Positions 37,831 to 51,685 are shown, counted from the first letter of the stretch. The stretch: 64,000 bases of DNA from Delphinus delphis (GCF_949987515.2 NC_082703.1:10502680-10566679), one strand, 5' to 3'. Notes: generated from the letters alone by a model not told the origin. A program made the numbers and translations.

Positions 37831-38614
37831 TACATGCCTGCAATTTTTAGATTTTTATAATAAGCATGCATTGGTTTGGAATAAGAAAAAATAAAACAAT
37901 GTAACAATAAATTAATACAAACAGTTATAAATATTAATTTCTTTTTCTTTTTTTATATCAAAATGCAAACTGTGTTCTTCTAATGAGTGCTCACTGACAA
38001 GACAGATTCAAGGCTCCCATAGCTACTATCTCGTTTTTCTTACTTAACTTGATTCTTCCACCATGTTTTACAGGCTAAGGCAACTTAAATGCATATAGAA
38101 CTGATCACCTCAGTTTATAAAATTCCATTCCTCTGATCTCTAAGGAATCATATGAACTTGCGTGTGTGTGTGTTCAACACAGCTTTCAGATACTGTTGAA
38201 TTGCCTATGATGAGAAGGGTAAAGAAGAGAGAGAGGGATTTCACAGTGCAAACTAGAGAATGTCACTTGCCATCTGGTTCTACCAGAATGAAGTCACTTG
38301 CCACTGCAGCAACTGTGAAACTCTACAGAACCAGGCACTGAATAAAATGCCTCACATAAACGCTATGAAACAGGCACTGTGTATTCCCGTTTTATACCCA
38401 AAGAATTTGAGATTTTCCTACATATAAAGTTAAAATGACCTGTCAGAGCGGCTCAACTCATCAAAGAAGGGGATGTGTAGAAACCTTTTCTATTATAGAG
38501 TCAAAAAAACCTGAAACAATTGATAACAGGAGAAATAATTCCTTAAAAAATGTTGTTAACTTGACCAAATCAATTAGAATCGATTTTAAACAAAATTAAG
38601 ATGTGTAAGAACAG

Positions 38615-38732
38615 GGAATTCTCTGGTGGTCCAGTGGTTAGGACTTTGTGCTTTCACTGCCGAGGGCCTGGGTTCGACCCCTGGTCAGGGAACTAAGATC
38701 CCACAAGACGTGTGGCACAGCCAAAAAAAAAA
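38615..38732 (+). mobile_element. Short tRNA-derived CHR-type SINE (CHR-2-like)
   Basis: Starts GGGAATTCTCTGGTGGTCCA and ends GGCACAGCC plus an A-tail. The flanks ATGTGTAAGAACAG (before) and ATGTGAGAACAG (after) are an imperfect target-site duplication. Confidence 0.88.
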
Positions 38733-40559
38733 ATGTGAGAACAGAAACGAAGAGAAAGAGAAGAAACGAAGAGCTGGTACAAAATTAAGGGCATCCAAAA
38801 GTGTGCGCCAGACGCAAACAACAGGAAGTCAGACTTTAATGAGGCTGATGTAGAACAGGTATGCAAATGAGGCCAACTGGACAACCCCCAAATACGATCT
38901 GTCACACACCAAGCTCTTTAACCAGTTTTCTTGATCAAAATGGTCCACCAGGCAAAGGAAAGGAGAACAAGGGGACACTTAAGACCAGGGCAGTTTCCAT
39001 TTCTTTTCATTGGTCCCACATATCGCTTAGCCAAATAAAATAAAATAAACAAAGGCTCGCACGTGAATGCAAACTCATAGGAAGAACATGTAGGAATGTC
39101 CTTTATTAGTAGGAGCAGGGGCCGAAGGTGGATAAGACTTCACAAAATAATAGCAATTCCCTATCGGTATAAAATCTTTTCATAACACTAAGGGATTAAG
39201 AGGAAATTCTGGCTGCTACGAAAAATCTGGATTGTAAAATGTGAAAAAGAAACGGAGGCGAAGGACTGGAAGAGGGTCAATGTTTTACTTTAAACAAAGA
39301 GAATGCCAGGGAAATCCTAAACCTCACACTAAAATTCACCTCTGCTTGTGATCACAGTCTAAGATAAAGTTTATCCCTTCTTGGCCTGCTGGCTAAGGGC
39401 AAATGTAGTAAGATAAAGTTAAGTAAGCAAGAAACCAGTGCAAACCACCGACATTTTGAACATCTTCGTAATGAAGAATTATGAGTAATGTAGATGAAGC
39501 TGACAAACAAGAATGTCTTTTATTGAAAACTTTACCCTAAGCCTGAACATGCCCCTTGCCTGAAGTCGTGATGTTACTGGATACTACAGCAAAATCACAA
39601 GTAGTTGTGAAAAGACAAAAGACATAGATTCAGATCAATTTCAAGTCCAAGTGTTACCATTCATTAACATTATATCTACAGGAAGAAACCTAATGGCCTT
39701 CACTCTTGGGATATTAACTTTTTAATGGGTATAATAACAATAGTATTCATTCTCTTATATTTCTAAGTTGAAATAATTGAGGATCTTGCAAATGTTAATT
39801 AAATTTAGATTCAGTTTGGTCCTTTAAAAAAAAGGTGACAGCACTAATTTTTTTTTTTAAAGATACAACTTCAGAAATGACCGAATACCCAATTCTGAAA
39901 CCCAATAAGCTGGTCCCTTATCAGTAGCTGCCCACTTTACACAAAGTATCTTATTTTTCAGAGGATCAAATATGCTCAATGCTTTGCCAAGAGTAATTGA
40001 CAGTCACATTACTTGAATAAAAGTCTTTCTTGTTCCCACTTAATTCTTTCCAGCAAGGCTATTGTTTAAAAGAAGTGATTTCTGAATATCGGCCTTTCCG
40101 GGATAATGGGATTTTATTAATATGTAGACAGTGCTCTTAGCTGTCTGGGCCTATGAAGCCAATATGAAAATGCTTTTCTGAATAGCAATGACACTTTTAT
40201 ATGTCATCCAAGCCATACAGCCAATTAGCTCTTTACCTATACATGTTCTCTTTCAAAACCGAATTCATTCCAGGCAACTCACTTGTTCCCTTTTGTCCTC
40301 TTATTTACCCAACCTCATTAGCTTCTCTCCAGGCATCCTCACCTAGAATACCTGCAGCCTGCAGCTGCTCTGTTCTGTTCCTTCAGTTTAGATAATCCTC
40401 TCCTCCCTCTCTTCCTCCTCCCCTCTTTCTAGGAAGCCTCCACAGTCCTGGACTGGGTCCTCTCCCCGGCCCGTGTGAGCTTCTTTCTACAGCATTCCGT
40501 GATCATCACTATCGCTGAATTTACAACCGAGTATCACAACTGCTTACATTTCCCTCCCC

Positions 40560-40668
40560 TCTTGAGACCAAGCCTCTGAGAGCAGAGAGAACTTCTTCTT
40601 CATCTCTGTGGACCCAGCATCTAGCCCGGGGCCGACACGCAGCATCTGTCCAATAAAGGGCAAAATTC
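40560..40668 (+). repeat. L2-like LINE fragment
   Basis: GACCAAGCCTCTGAGAGCAG, GACCCAGCATCTAGCCCGG, CATCTGTCCAATAAAGGGC resemble the same L2 phrase set as at 1228, diverged. Confidence 0.5.
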
Positions 40669-41504
40669 CCCATCCACTCCCCCACTGGCCCAACCCAACT
40701 GGCCTCTTTATTGCCCTATGAACAGAACCTGCTACTGACTGTGGTTTCTGCTCTCTCTATAACCACCCCACCCCACCGCACCCACCCACCTAGAGGGATT
40801 CTCTGTCTTCAGCAGAGTCAAATCTACCATCTCACAGTGACTCCTGAATCTCTTCGGGGCTCCCGCACTTCCCAACTCCCATGGTACTTAGCACCAGTAA
40901 CCTACAATTCAGTGTTTAGTTTGATTGTCTGATATGAAGTGCTAGATAGTTCGTCTCCCTAATTCAATCTGGACTTACCATAAAGCAGGATTTACCTCAA
41001 TATAACTAATCCATTTTTTAGATCACTATTTGTAAACAGATGGGCTGCTTAAAAATCTTGACGCTCCCCAGCCCTAGCAGGGTTTCAGCACTTGATCACT
41101 GGAACTCCTATGTTTTATATAAGGTTGAACTGGATAATCTCTCTACAATCTGACGACCCCCTGAGTGTAAAGATAACACCTAGGATTCTTCCGTTTCTCC
41201 ACCTTCCTGGCATTTGTGGGCACTTACTTATCTTTGCTATTACATGACAGCCACATAGAAATGAATGAGACATGACCCTGCGTGTGCAGATAACTGAGTT
41301 TCTTACTAACTGGGCTATTTGATGAAAAACAAAACAGACACTGAAAGCTATCTAAAAGTATTTTTTGCTGCTGTGAAACTTCTCTAGAAGAATCATGCTT
41401 ATTTTTTCAATTCGTTCACTCTATCTCCTCCCCTCCCCACATGGACACGTTATTAAATGTGTCTGCTTTCCATTTTTAAAGAAGGAATGAGGCATTAAGG
41501 AATC

Positions 41505-41660
41505 CAAGAAATAGATTTGTATTCCAGCTTAGTCACAGCTAGTTGGGTGACTCAAGGCAAGACAACACTTTTTTGACCCTTGACTGCTTAATCTGCAAAA
41601 TTAGAGAGTCACATGTGCAGTAAACTGTCCTTACTACCTAGGGGAATGTTGTAAAAAACA
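41505..41660 (+). repeat. MIR SINE fragment
   Basis: MIR-like: TATTCCAGCTTAGTCACAGC, TGGGTGACTCAAGGCAAG, CTTAATCTGCAAAATTAGAG. Confidence 0.65.
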
Positions 41661-41822
41661 AACAAATAAGAGTATGTATAAAAATACCCTGTCACTCTAC
41701 AGCGTTACTTTTTGCATCTTTGAAGTGTCACCTGCTACAGAAAGTGATATTGTCTTCACGCTGTATTCTTCTTCCAAATCAAGAGATGGTACTGACACAA
41801 TCAATAACAAGAATAAGCAGTG

Positions 41823-42038
41823 GGTCTTCCCTGGTGGCGCAGTGGTTGAGAGTCCGCCTGCTGATGCAGGGGACACGGGTTCATGCCCCGGTCCGGGAAG
41901 ATCCCACATGCCGCGGAGCGGCTGGGCCCGTGAGCCATGGCCGCTGAGGCTGTGTGTCCGGAGCCTGTGCTCCACGACGGGAGAGGCCACACAGTGAGAG
42001 GCCCGTGTATCGCAAAAAAAAAAAAAAAAAAAAAAAAA
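41823..42038 (+). mobile_element. Long CHR SINE, full length
   Basis: Plus-strand copy with an A-tail of about 25 bases. The flanks AATAAGCAGTG and AAGAAGCAGCAGTG suggest an imperfect target-site duplication. It lies about 1.1 kb downstream of Ig exon 1 in the sense direction of NRG1. Confidence 0.95.
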
Positions 42039-43130
42039 GAAGCAGCAGTGTAGTTACTAAAACCATGGAAACTAGAACAACATCCCTAATTATGGTTATT
42101 ACAGTCATTAAACACTGTAAGATTAAATTAAATTTCCATTATAATCACTTCATTTACTCTTGCACTTGCAAGAGTGTGTGGCTTTTTGGTAGATGTCCTA
42201 TAAAATCAAAGTCCAGGCAGAGATTCTTTCATTGCTGCTTCTGTTATCATAGCTGGGATTTCACTGGAATCCTCTGAAGTAGAGAAAATGTAATCTTGGA
42301 GCTTGGAGCCACTATGATACACGTCACATTGATTAAAGGACTGTTCACAAGCAAAAATCCAAGATTTTTAGCTCTTCCATCATTTCAAAATGTAGTTTGA
42401 TATTAGAAGAAAAATTTCTTAAGTAAGGACAAAAATAAAAATGAAGAGTGTAGGAATAATAAAAAAGCATCACTTTAGAGTAGGTATAGAACATACCTAC
42501 CAAGATGCTATAGGGAATCACATGAAGCTTTTCCAAATATGGATCTCCTCAAGGAGGGCAGGAAAATTTAAGATTCTTGCTACCCAGGATTACTGGATGT
42601 TTTAATCTGCTCTAATGGTGATATAGTTGAATAGAATTGTCAGTTAAACATTCTTATTAGGTATTTTATGTACTAACCGTTTACCTGAAAATAGTTCAAA
42701 AGCGACTGATTACATTCTAAGTCTTTCCATAAATCTCGGTATTTACTGATCTTTATAACAAAGTCAGGATTTTGATTGTGCAAGGCACTGGTGCTCTAAA
42801 TGGGATTTTAGGATCCCACCTATTACTTAGTATTACAACAGCTGCTATTAATACTACTTTCCCTCATCCCTTCTATTTCCACCCACACCCTACAGTTCTT
42901 TCCACATCTATCCTTTCCTTTCTTCGTCCAGAAGTTGTAAGAATCAGAAACTTTAAATTCTTTCCTATATAATGACACAATTTCTGGCCACCATATAATG
43001 AAAAATCTTTTCACTTATTATATATCGTGTTTTTTGATGGTGTACATATTTGCTAGGCTGTTTGTAATTTTTATATTTTATATCATTGTATTGCTAGGCA
43101 TTGCCCCTGCTGTGATTGCATGATACTTAC

Positions 43131-43308
43131 CCTGGCCTTTTTTGTATCTTGATGTTTTGTGGTTTGTTCTTTCGGTTTAATTCATTCCCATTCTTGAACC
43201 ATCTGAATTTGAGAGAGGAGTATTCAGAACTGGTCTCGCACCGAAGCACGAGTTTTGAACCTGCTGCAGACTCCTGACTTTTCATCTCTTTCAATCGGGG
43301 AGGCAAGG
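43131..43308 (-). CDS. NRG1: Neuregulin 1, first Ig-like C2 domain exon (conventional exon 2)
   Basis: Neuregulin 1 is a secreted or membrane-anchored growth factor that signals through ErbB3/ErbB4; this exon encodes the first half of its Ig-like domain, which binds heparan sulphate in type I and II isoforms. The minus strand shows a pyrimidine-rich acceptor ending TTTTTTAG at 43309, then 178 bp, then a GTAAGT donor starting at 43130. Reading with one base carried from the previous exon gives 58 complete codons. They begin LPPRLKEMKSQESAAG and continue through the first Ig cysteine (VLRCETSS), the core tryptophan (RWFKNGNEL) and a basic stretch (NRKNKPQNIKIQKRP). The last two bases, GG, join the next exon to complete a Gly codon. 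Length and phases match the known NRG1 exon. There is no stop or frameshift. Against the human protein as I remember it, the main changes are a reciprocal K/R swap before the tryptophan and K to R near the end. Confidence 0.97.
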
Positions 43309-43562
43309 CTAAAAAAGAAAAGAGAAGGAAAAAAAGTTCCGATCACCTGGTAATCTTTCCAAGAGAAACATTCTAATTTTGGTAAGCTTGATCAAGAAAC
43401 CATTCCCAAAGCCTTTACTAATTGAGAGAGAAAAGAAAAAGGGGAGGGGGGGGTGTCAACCAAAATGGATCTCAACTTAGAGGAGAATAAAATGCTCACA
43501 TGAAATATATTCAGGGGGAAAAAGAAAAGAGAACTTAGGTAATGAAATTACTCTTTAAAACA

Positions 43563-43832
43563 CACTCACAGATATAGAGAACAAACTAGTGGTTACCAGT
43601 GGGGAGAGGGAAGCAGAGAGGGGCAATATATGCATAGGGGATTAAAAGGTACAAACTACTATGTAGAAGATAAGCTACAAGAATATATTGTACAACACAG
43701 GGAATATAGCCAATATTTTATATTAACTATAAATGGAGTATAACCTTCAAAACTGTGAATCACTATATTGTACACCTGTAACATATAATATTGTACATCA
43801 ACTCTACTCCAATAAAAAATCATTCTTTTAAA
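43563..43832 (+). mobile_element. L1 3'UTR fragment
   Basis: The same 3'UTR type as the L1 at 6481 (AACAAACTAGTGGTTACCAG, ATATTGTACAACACAGGG, CTACTCCAATAAAAAATC). It lies only about 250 bp upstream of Ig exon 1 in the NRG1 sense direction and in antisense orientation. Confidence 0.88.
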
Positions 43833-44004
43833 AATTCCCAAAATTTATACATACATATATTTTATATATATATATTTTTTCAAGATAGTAATTTCCTCAA
43901 TCTTTACATTCTCTGATACCATTAAAAATCCTGAACACTGGTCATTTCAAAGAATCAAAATCCTATGCTAAAAAAGAATATGTGACTGGGCCATTATTTC
44001 TAAA

Positions 44005-44115
44005 GCACATTCATATCCCAGATGACAATTTATCTTCATCACAGTTCTGTGAATAGGTACAGCAGGTGTCATACCCATTTTTTAAATGGGAAGTTTATTT
44101 TCAAAGACAGGTAAG
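44005..44115 (-). repeat. MIR-like fragment
   Basis: Reverse-oriented MIR-like motif: TCATCACAGTTCTGTGAATA, GGTACAGCAGG, CCCATTTTTTAAATGGG. Confidence 0.5.
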
Positions 44116-45878
44116 TATCTCTTGTCCATGGTTGTAACGTTCTGGAGAGTCAGACTATCCTATCACCAGCCCAAAGAACAAAGAGGACTCATAAATCTTA
44201 ACAACGCTCATTTCTTCAAGACAGAAATTCTTTGGTGACATCACTCTTTTACTGCACCTACAGTTACTGTTCCACAAACGAAGACTGACCATTCAAGAAG
44301 GCCACCACACTCCCGTCAAATTATCAGTTTGATTGGATTTCACCCTTCTAAACCTTCTCAACAGAGGCTGGGAGCACTTCAATTGTACATTAATTTGTAG
44401 GACACTTTACATTAAACACATATACCACTCCTACTTTAAGCAAGACTGCGTCAAAGAATATCTATTTTCTACTGAAATATTTATGGATAAAATGTTACAA
44501 TATCTGAGATTTACTTCAACATGAAATGGTAGCGGGGAATGGGTAGGCATAAAAATGAAAAAACTTTCCCAAGAAGCTGATCATTGTAGAAGTTAGGCAA
44601 TAGGTAGAAACAGGGATTTGTTGTACATTTCTATACAGTATGTCTGATTTTTTTCGTAATAAAACAGTTTAAAAAATAAAAGCATAACAAATGGATTCTC
44701 CTCTGCACACCAAATTTCACTTACGAATCAACACAGCAGAACCTGAGATCTCAACATCTCTGTTTCCACTGAGTCTTAGAAAAGCCAACTACAAAGTCTA
44801 CTTCTGCCCCAGTTCAAGCCTTAATGGGAAGTTAATTCCTCAAACCCACCAAAGGAGACTGCACCTCCTGGATCCAGTGAGCAATTACTCACTGCGTATA
44901 GCCTCAAGACTCCAAGGACAGCAGTCAGAGCCACGTTAGACACCAACAGGAAATGGAGTACCTTTCCTACCCCGGGTAGTTTTGTTTTTCTACAAGTCTG
45001 CCCTTACCAAGAAAATCCTCCCCAAATGTCAGGAATGAGCATATAAATTTTCCAGTAAAGTACGGCAAAAACTATTTGAACGTGTGGCTTCTCTGCAGTA
45101 TTCCTACAATTATGTGTCCCTCTTTTTACTTATTTGGAGAGGCGGCGGAGAAGCAGGCGCCAAATATGGAGACACAGCAGCGAGTCAGGAAACGTATTTC
45201 AGCTGTTCTTAGCCTTTGATACCTGATGATTTTCTCTTTTTTTTTTCCTGACAGCTTGAAAATAAGATTTACTTCCTGAAGAGCTTTTCTAGGAGTCTTC
45301 CTTTTAAGATACGGTCTGCGAATCTCTGTTTCGGAGGTTTTAAAAAACACTAAATTCTCATGTATCTGGAATAGTATTTGTATATTCCTATTAACGCCTT
45401 AAGATCATTTTCAATTTTGTAAACCTGGTGAAGGGTTTTAAAGAAACAAATCTTCTGGCGTTAAATGGCACCAAAAACTGGCTTACGTATATATTTACGT
45501 ATATTAAGAAAAATAAAACACCTCATTTTTTCAAGGTACAGATTAAAAGAACTAGTTTGAATTTTTTTGTTGTTTTCACTTCATTTTGTGTTTAACTTGG
45601 CACACAACCCGAACTCTCAAGGTTTCTTCCCTTGTCTCTATGCAAAATGTTCTAAACACAGTATTTCAGATATCCTTACCTCTCAATAAGTACCATGTTC
45701 CCTCACTCACCACTCCATTCATTTGCTTATCAATACAGCCTGAATACAAATCTACTGGATATGGTTTTCTGGTTTGAAATCTTCATGCAATTTGTTTGCA
45801 TCTCTTTTTACTTTCTTTTCTCTTATTCTGTTCCCCCCTTTCTCTCACCTCTCCTTCCCTTTACCCTCCTGTCTTCAT

Positions 45879-45897
45879 TTATTTATTTATTTATTAA
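45879..45897. repeat. (TTTA)n short tandem repeat
   Basis: About four to five TTTA units. Confidence 0.85.
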
Positions 45898-46307
45898 GAG
45901 TCTTGATTTCAAATGTGAGGAAACAATCGGACAAATTCAAATTGAGGGATATTCTACAAAAACAACTGGTCTAGGCTTCAGGTACGCCAATGTCATGAAT
46001 GATAAAAGACTGTGAAACTGATCTAGATTAAAGGAAACTTTGGCAAATAAATGCAATGTGTAGCGATTGATTGGACCTTGGTTTAGGGGAAAAATAGTTA
46101 TAAAGAACATTATTGGGACTATCGGGGAAATCTGAATAAAGGTATTGTAACAAAATTAAATTTCTCAAGTGTGATAACTGCATTGTGGTCATGCAGAAGA
46201 AATGTCCTTGTTCTCAGGCAGTATCTGCTGAAGTATTTAGGGGTGAAATGTCATCATGTCTACAACTAAATTTCACATGATTCAGCAAACAAGGAAATGC
46301 ATGCATA

Positions 46308-46356
46308 AAGAAAGAAAGGAAGGAAGGAAGGAAGGAAGAAAGAAAGAAAGAAAGGA
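46308..46356. repeat. (GAAA)n/(GGAA)n microsatellite
   Basis: Compound GAAA and GGAA tetranucleotide array. Confidence 0.95.
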
Positions 46357-47504
46357 AAAAAGGAGTCGTGGTGTCTCTTAGTTTTTCTGCCTTTTCCGTG
46401 TGGTCTTTCTGCCATTGAAAAAAGCCTCAGGATTTCATTAAGTTCTTTTAAAGTCTTGGCTAAGTTCGCAGTCATGGAGATTCTTGGGAATATTTGTGCT
46501 ATAATTTACAAATGTAGCTCTTAAGACTATATCCTCCATTTAAATTCTGTGAGTGGTGTGGCACTGAAATCCTCATATGTTCAACCTGATAACCATGACT
46601 TTGGGGCTCCAACGCCACTAGGTCCTTTGGGGCAAGGAAAATAATCACTCATCTGGCAGATCAACACATCCATCCTTTCCTTTGGGGGTTCATGTGCAAA
46701 GACCAGTAGATCTTTTGCCCTTAAGAGATGATCTATGACGTAACGAGGCACAGACCTTCAGATACAAGGTCTTTCTTAACTAAAATATCCACTCCTTAAG
46801 CTGACCCTACTGTATAAACATTTCTTGATGTTTGGGATTCGGATATACCTCTGTTGACTAGCCTGAGTTTCTCTCGTGCATGCAGTCTCAAGGCTGTCAC
46901 AAGCGCAGAAGCTCCCAGATACTCTGACTTTGCCTCCTTAGAAGTCCACTTGTCATAATGTCCCTGCATGTCTTCAGGGGAAATCACCTATGACACGAGG
47001 ATACCCGGCTTTTCAGAGAACAGCTGTTTTAAGGTGTTAACTCCAAATTCTCCGTAAATGGAGAAACAAATCTGTGACCCACCAACCCAGCTACGTGACT
47101 CACTGTTGGCTCATGGGTGTTCTGAGGTCAGTGGTACCTTCTAGAAAAGTACCATAAAAATTCCTCACTCACTCCAGGTGAAGCCCAAATGCAAGCATCC
47201 TATAGACTGGGCAACAACATAAATTCTTCTTTGTCCTCTCATATAGCCATCCTAACAGAATAGCCCTGGAAATTTCACAGACTTGATAAAAATACAAACT
47301 AATATTGAGCACATATGGTCTGTGTGTTTTTTCTCCTCTATTCATAGTGAGACAATTTTCAATAGAGTAAATTTTCTTCAATTATATTACAGAATAATAA
47401 CTAGATGTTACTAGAATACATTTTAGAAGTATGTATGTTTCTCACATATACGGTTTACTCGCATGAAATAATCTCATTTATTTCACTGAAAAAGTACGCC
47501 ACAG

Positions 47505-47718
47505 GGCTTCCCTGGGTGGCGCAGTGGTTGGGAGTCCACCTGCCGATGCAGGGGACGCCGGTTCGTGCCCCGGTCTGGGAAGATCCCACATGCTGCGGAG
47601 CGGCTGGGCCCGTGAGCCATGGCCGCTGAGCCTGCGCGTCCGGAGCCTGTGCTCCGCAACGGGAGAGGCCGCAACAATGAGAGGCCCGCGTAACGCAAAA
47701 AAAAAAAAAAAAAAAAAA
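47505..47718 (+). mobile_element. Long CHR SINE, full length
   Basis: Plus-strand copy with an A-tail. The perfect 14-bp repeat AAAAAGTACGCCAC at 47489-47502 and 47716-47729 is its target-site duplication; its first bases overlap the A-tail. Confidence 0.96.
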
Positions 47719-50700
47719 AAGTACGCCACCAAGTACTTTCTAACACTCAGGCATAACTTTATAAGACCAGGGGTAGTTTCTAAACCTTGGGGCAATTTTT
47801 TAAAGTGAGTACTTGGAGTTTAAAACTGCCAAAATTTTTCACTTGGATTTTAAAACTGCAAAAAAAATGTACGTGCCTTTCAATTCTTGTTTAAGAGTAA
47901 ATAGTCTGCTAATTAAAAATTGGTTGAAGGCAAACACAATGCTAAGTTAATGCTTCCGGTGCAGTAAGTGGTCTGAGCATCTTTGGAATGATTTAATTGT
48001 ATTTGGTCTACCACAGTTCATAATTCTGCTTTCACTGTGATTCTGCAGAAGCAGCATTTCCACATCCTGAAACAATTTAATGATAGAGCAAGTTTTAAGC
48101 AGTCTTTGCCTAAATCTATTTCAAACCTGCCTGACAATAATATGAATATATCCACACCCTTAGAAACGTATCAACAAAGACAGACAGTAAAGTGCAAAAA
48201 GGAGCAGCCTATAAAAATAGAAACTCAAAAACGCTCAGAGCAATGCCACATGTTTTACCGGCACTCCTTTTCACAGGTTTTAAGTGTTTCAAAGGGCTTT
48301 AAAAAAAATTGTGGCAGTAATCCAAAAAAATTATTTTACATGCTCAGCACACAAACACTGAAGGCGCTAGGCTCATTTATTCCAATACTTTCATGTGTGA
48401 ATAAATATTTGTAATAAAGGTGAAATAAATTTGTAAGAAGAACCATTCACCTAAGCAGTCCTCTTGTTTTACTTGTCTCCTGGGCACTTATTCTTTTTTT
48501 AATAGGTTCAGCACTGCCATATCAAATATTGTACCGTATTGTTAAGAACAGGAAACAAATTTTAGCATGTGTATGCTGCTGAGACATGCCGATAGCATGG
48601 GACACTAGATAAATTATTTCTGTTCTTTGAAGGTGCGGACACTGCAAAGCTAGCTCACGTTATAACTCTCCCTGTCTGTGCAGTTAATCTGAAGAGCCTC
48701 AACACTCTGAACAAACTAAACAGGAAACCTGCAAAATATTATCAAATAACCGTGAGCTTTCAGCTACGACCCCAGTGAAGTCTTCCCTGCATAAAACCAT
48801 TTAAAAGCCTGATACCGCACACGTGCAGATCTCACGGTGAAAACTGGTGACCGGCAACTGCGTTAGTTGATAAAAGTCCCACAAAGATCATGAATCAGTC
48901 CTCAACGCAGAAGGATGTCCTTTCTTTTTTATAGTCATGTTAAAGGTAAATTAGTGACGGAAGTCTCTAAAACTCCTTTCTCGAGAGGATTTTGGTCACA
49001 ATGAAGAGAGTAGATAAAGTTTAGGCTTTGCCATCTGGTCGTCTCTTCCGGGCTGCACTCACAAATTTGACCATAAAAGGGAAAACTTATCTTATCAGGT
49101 TTCAATTTTGTAAACATAGCCATGTAAAAGGCAGCGAGTTCTAGTGGCAATGGTATTTCCCAATACACCTAGGATTAAAACTACTGCTCCTGGGGCAGTG
49201 TGTGCTCTTAAGCTATGTTAAGGACCGTCCCACAGGTCACTGTTTGTGGCCACATGTGGTGACCTGCTGCTCACGCTGGCCTATGCCGAATCATCCTTCA
49301 GATAGACTGTTCCTAACTCCGGTTAACGAGAGTTCCCCGTGAAGCTTAAATGGGAAACTACCACGTGACCCTGTGTATTCAGCAAGGATATTTGGAGAAT
49401 GAGATAAAAGCACGTAGGTGCCTCCACTTGTGAGAAAGTCACTATAAAGTTCAGGGATTTATTATAAAGTATTCTCAAGCTGACTCCCTAATATTGGCAG
49501 CAAACTAAGCCAGTCAACACATTGAGAATAGGCTTCAAAGTATAGTGAAGATCGTTAGACCTAGAAATACCGTTTTAGCAGTTCCATGTCCAACTCCCTA
49601 TACAAGAATGTGTGAACTACTGAATAACACCTTTACGAGCATTTTGAACAACCTCTTAACACCTGCATGGAAGGTGTCATTATACAACAGAAAACAATAA
49701 AACCAGGGGTGATATTCAGCATTTTACTTCTATTATTCACAACGGTAGTACCTCTACAGCCAAAGCTGGCATCTTACTAGTGTTAACCTCGATTTCCCAA
49801 ACATTTCAATCTCCACTGATGGGGATTTTCACACATGGACAAGCTCAAAGTTTCCCTTCCCACAGTTCACTGCTACAAGTTGACTGAACAGTAGGATTCT
49901 TTTAAATGCTCATTTCTAGGGGATGAGCCACAACCAGGCTAGTCAAAAACTATGCTTATTCTAAGGTCATAGAAAATGACTTATCACATTCTACAGCTAA
50001 ACACCATACCCAACGGGCTGCACTGAAGAGGCACATGTACAAAAGAGAACCACTTAGGGTCAGGTAAGAGCAGTCATTAGTAGGCGGTCACAGTCCCTAT
50101 TTGGAAGCTGAGGCTTTTGATGGTGGTAGTGGTGTGTCCATTTTGATTGGCACTATATCCAAACATCCAAATGTCTAAAGGTATCAGGTGGAAGATATAT
50201 AGGATCTCAGGGACCTAGCACAAAGTAAGACCTTAAGTGTTTGCTGAAAAAATAAGTAGAAGGAAGGATCTAGAAGATACTGATAAGAAGAGACCCAGTC
50301 CAAACATTATTCCAAAGTCCACACTCACCTTCTCAAAAGACTTTTTAAATTTGAGATCAAAGGGCCCCAGTGATGTTATTTTTTGTTTTTATGCATTCCA
50401 CTGAATTAGGACTCTTAACACTCTCTGCCACGTGATGCTAATAGGTAGGAAATGTAAATTTAACTGGAAAATTGCCCGATAAGCAGTACTGCCTTTACTT
50501 TGCAATTTTTGTATCCTCCTATCGTTCTCTTATCTGGTCATCACTGTTAGAGTGTTCTCTACTCGATTCCTGCCTCAGTTAAGATGCTGGTTCTCGAACT
50601 GTGTTCCTCTCCATCTCCTTTAATGTACCTGATCTCAGAGTCTCCCACAGAAGCCAGGCTGTTCTTCCATTTCAGCAGGAGAAGCAGACGTATTTTAATA

Positions 50701-50884
50701 TTATCTCTTTTGCCTTCAAATCAAAGTTGATCGATTGTCTTCATCGATTGGTCCCAGTCTATGAGGTCTAAATTTGTTCCCTTAACTCTGAAGTTATTCA
50801 CGATCAATGCATATCCCAGATTTACCATTTGTGTCAAATTCCCTCTTCCCTTGTCCTTGTATGTATTTCTTGTAGGATGGATAA

Positions 50885-51000
50885 TTATTCTTTCTGTTTT
50901 ATAGGCGAGGATATGGGGGGTTATCCAGGCACTTGTTCAAGGTCACAAGGCTGGCAAGGTGCAGACCAGGATTTAAACCCAGGACTTTTCCCTCCAGAAG
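50885..51000 (-). repeat. MIR SINE fragment
   Basis: Reverse-oriented MIR core: TGTTCAAGGTCACAAGGCTG, CCAGGATTTAAACCCAGGAC. Confidence 0.75.
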
Positions 51001-51424
51001 GATGATTCTGCACAGTTTAGGTGGAGATAAGCAAAAGGGAAGGAGGATGGCAGACTAAAGATCTAGAATGATTATTCCATTTCATAGTCACTATGGTAAT
51101 TTTATGTGTCTTATAATAAGCTACGTCAACTAGATCACCTCTCCACATGTGTCTGCGAGAGATTTACAACACTGTACAATTCCACAAGGGAAATGAGCGC
51201 AGATTTACTAGGTAAGAGAATTTTTCAGCCTGAGAAATTGATATTATGTTTGTTGAAATTAGCAATCTTCTTCTTCTATACAGTTCTGTAGTGCCTGACC
51301 CAGTTATTTCATAGGTTGAGGGTCAAAGATAAAATTATAAAACTACTACAATAGTGGTCCCAAGACCTACAAGATGAAGTTAAAATAAGGTTCTCTTAGT
51401 ACTTTCAGCAATAAACTCCCAATA

Positions 51425-51685
51425 ATAGCTAACAATGGTTGAGTACTTACTATGAAACAGACACTGCTCTAAGAATGTCACGTCCATTAACTCTTAAGTT
51501 CTGTAACAATTCCAGGAGATATGTATTATTATGTATTATTCCCAATTTACAGATAGCAAGACAGAGACAGAGAAGTAAAGCAACCTCCCACAATCACACA
51601 GCTTGCATATTGTGGTGTCAGTATCTGGACCCTGGAAGTCTGACTCCAGAGCTCCTGCTCTTAACTCCTAGGCAATCAACTGAAT
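51425..51685 (-). repeat. MIR-family SINE fragment
   Basis: Reverse-oriented MIR-type repeat: GAGTACTTACTATGAAACAG, CCCAATTTACAGATAGCAAG, CACAATCACACAGCTTGC, GTCTGACTCCAGAGCTC. Confidence 0.8.

Larger units (their letters stand above)
34693..43130 (-). other. NRG1: NRG1 intron between the two Ig exons
   Basis: An 8.4-kb intron that splits the Ig domain. It contains an L1 tail (35508-35710), an ancient LINE-like relic (about 36795-37215), a short CHR SINE (38615-38732), a long CHR SINE (41823-42038) and several MIR/L2-like fragments. I see no exon between the two Ig exons. Confidence 0.9.

Noticed and set aside
48037..48414. 125-codon open frame on the + strand
   Set aside because: It begins with GTG, not ATG, has no similarity I recognise, lies inside an intron and shows no splice or promoter context.
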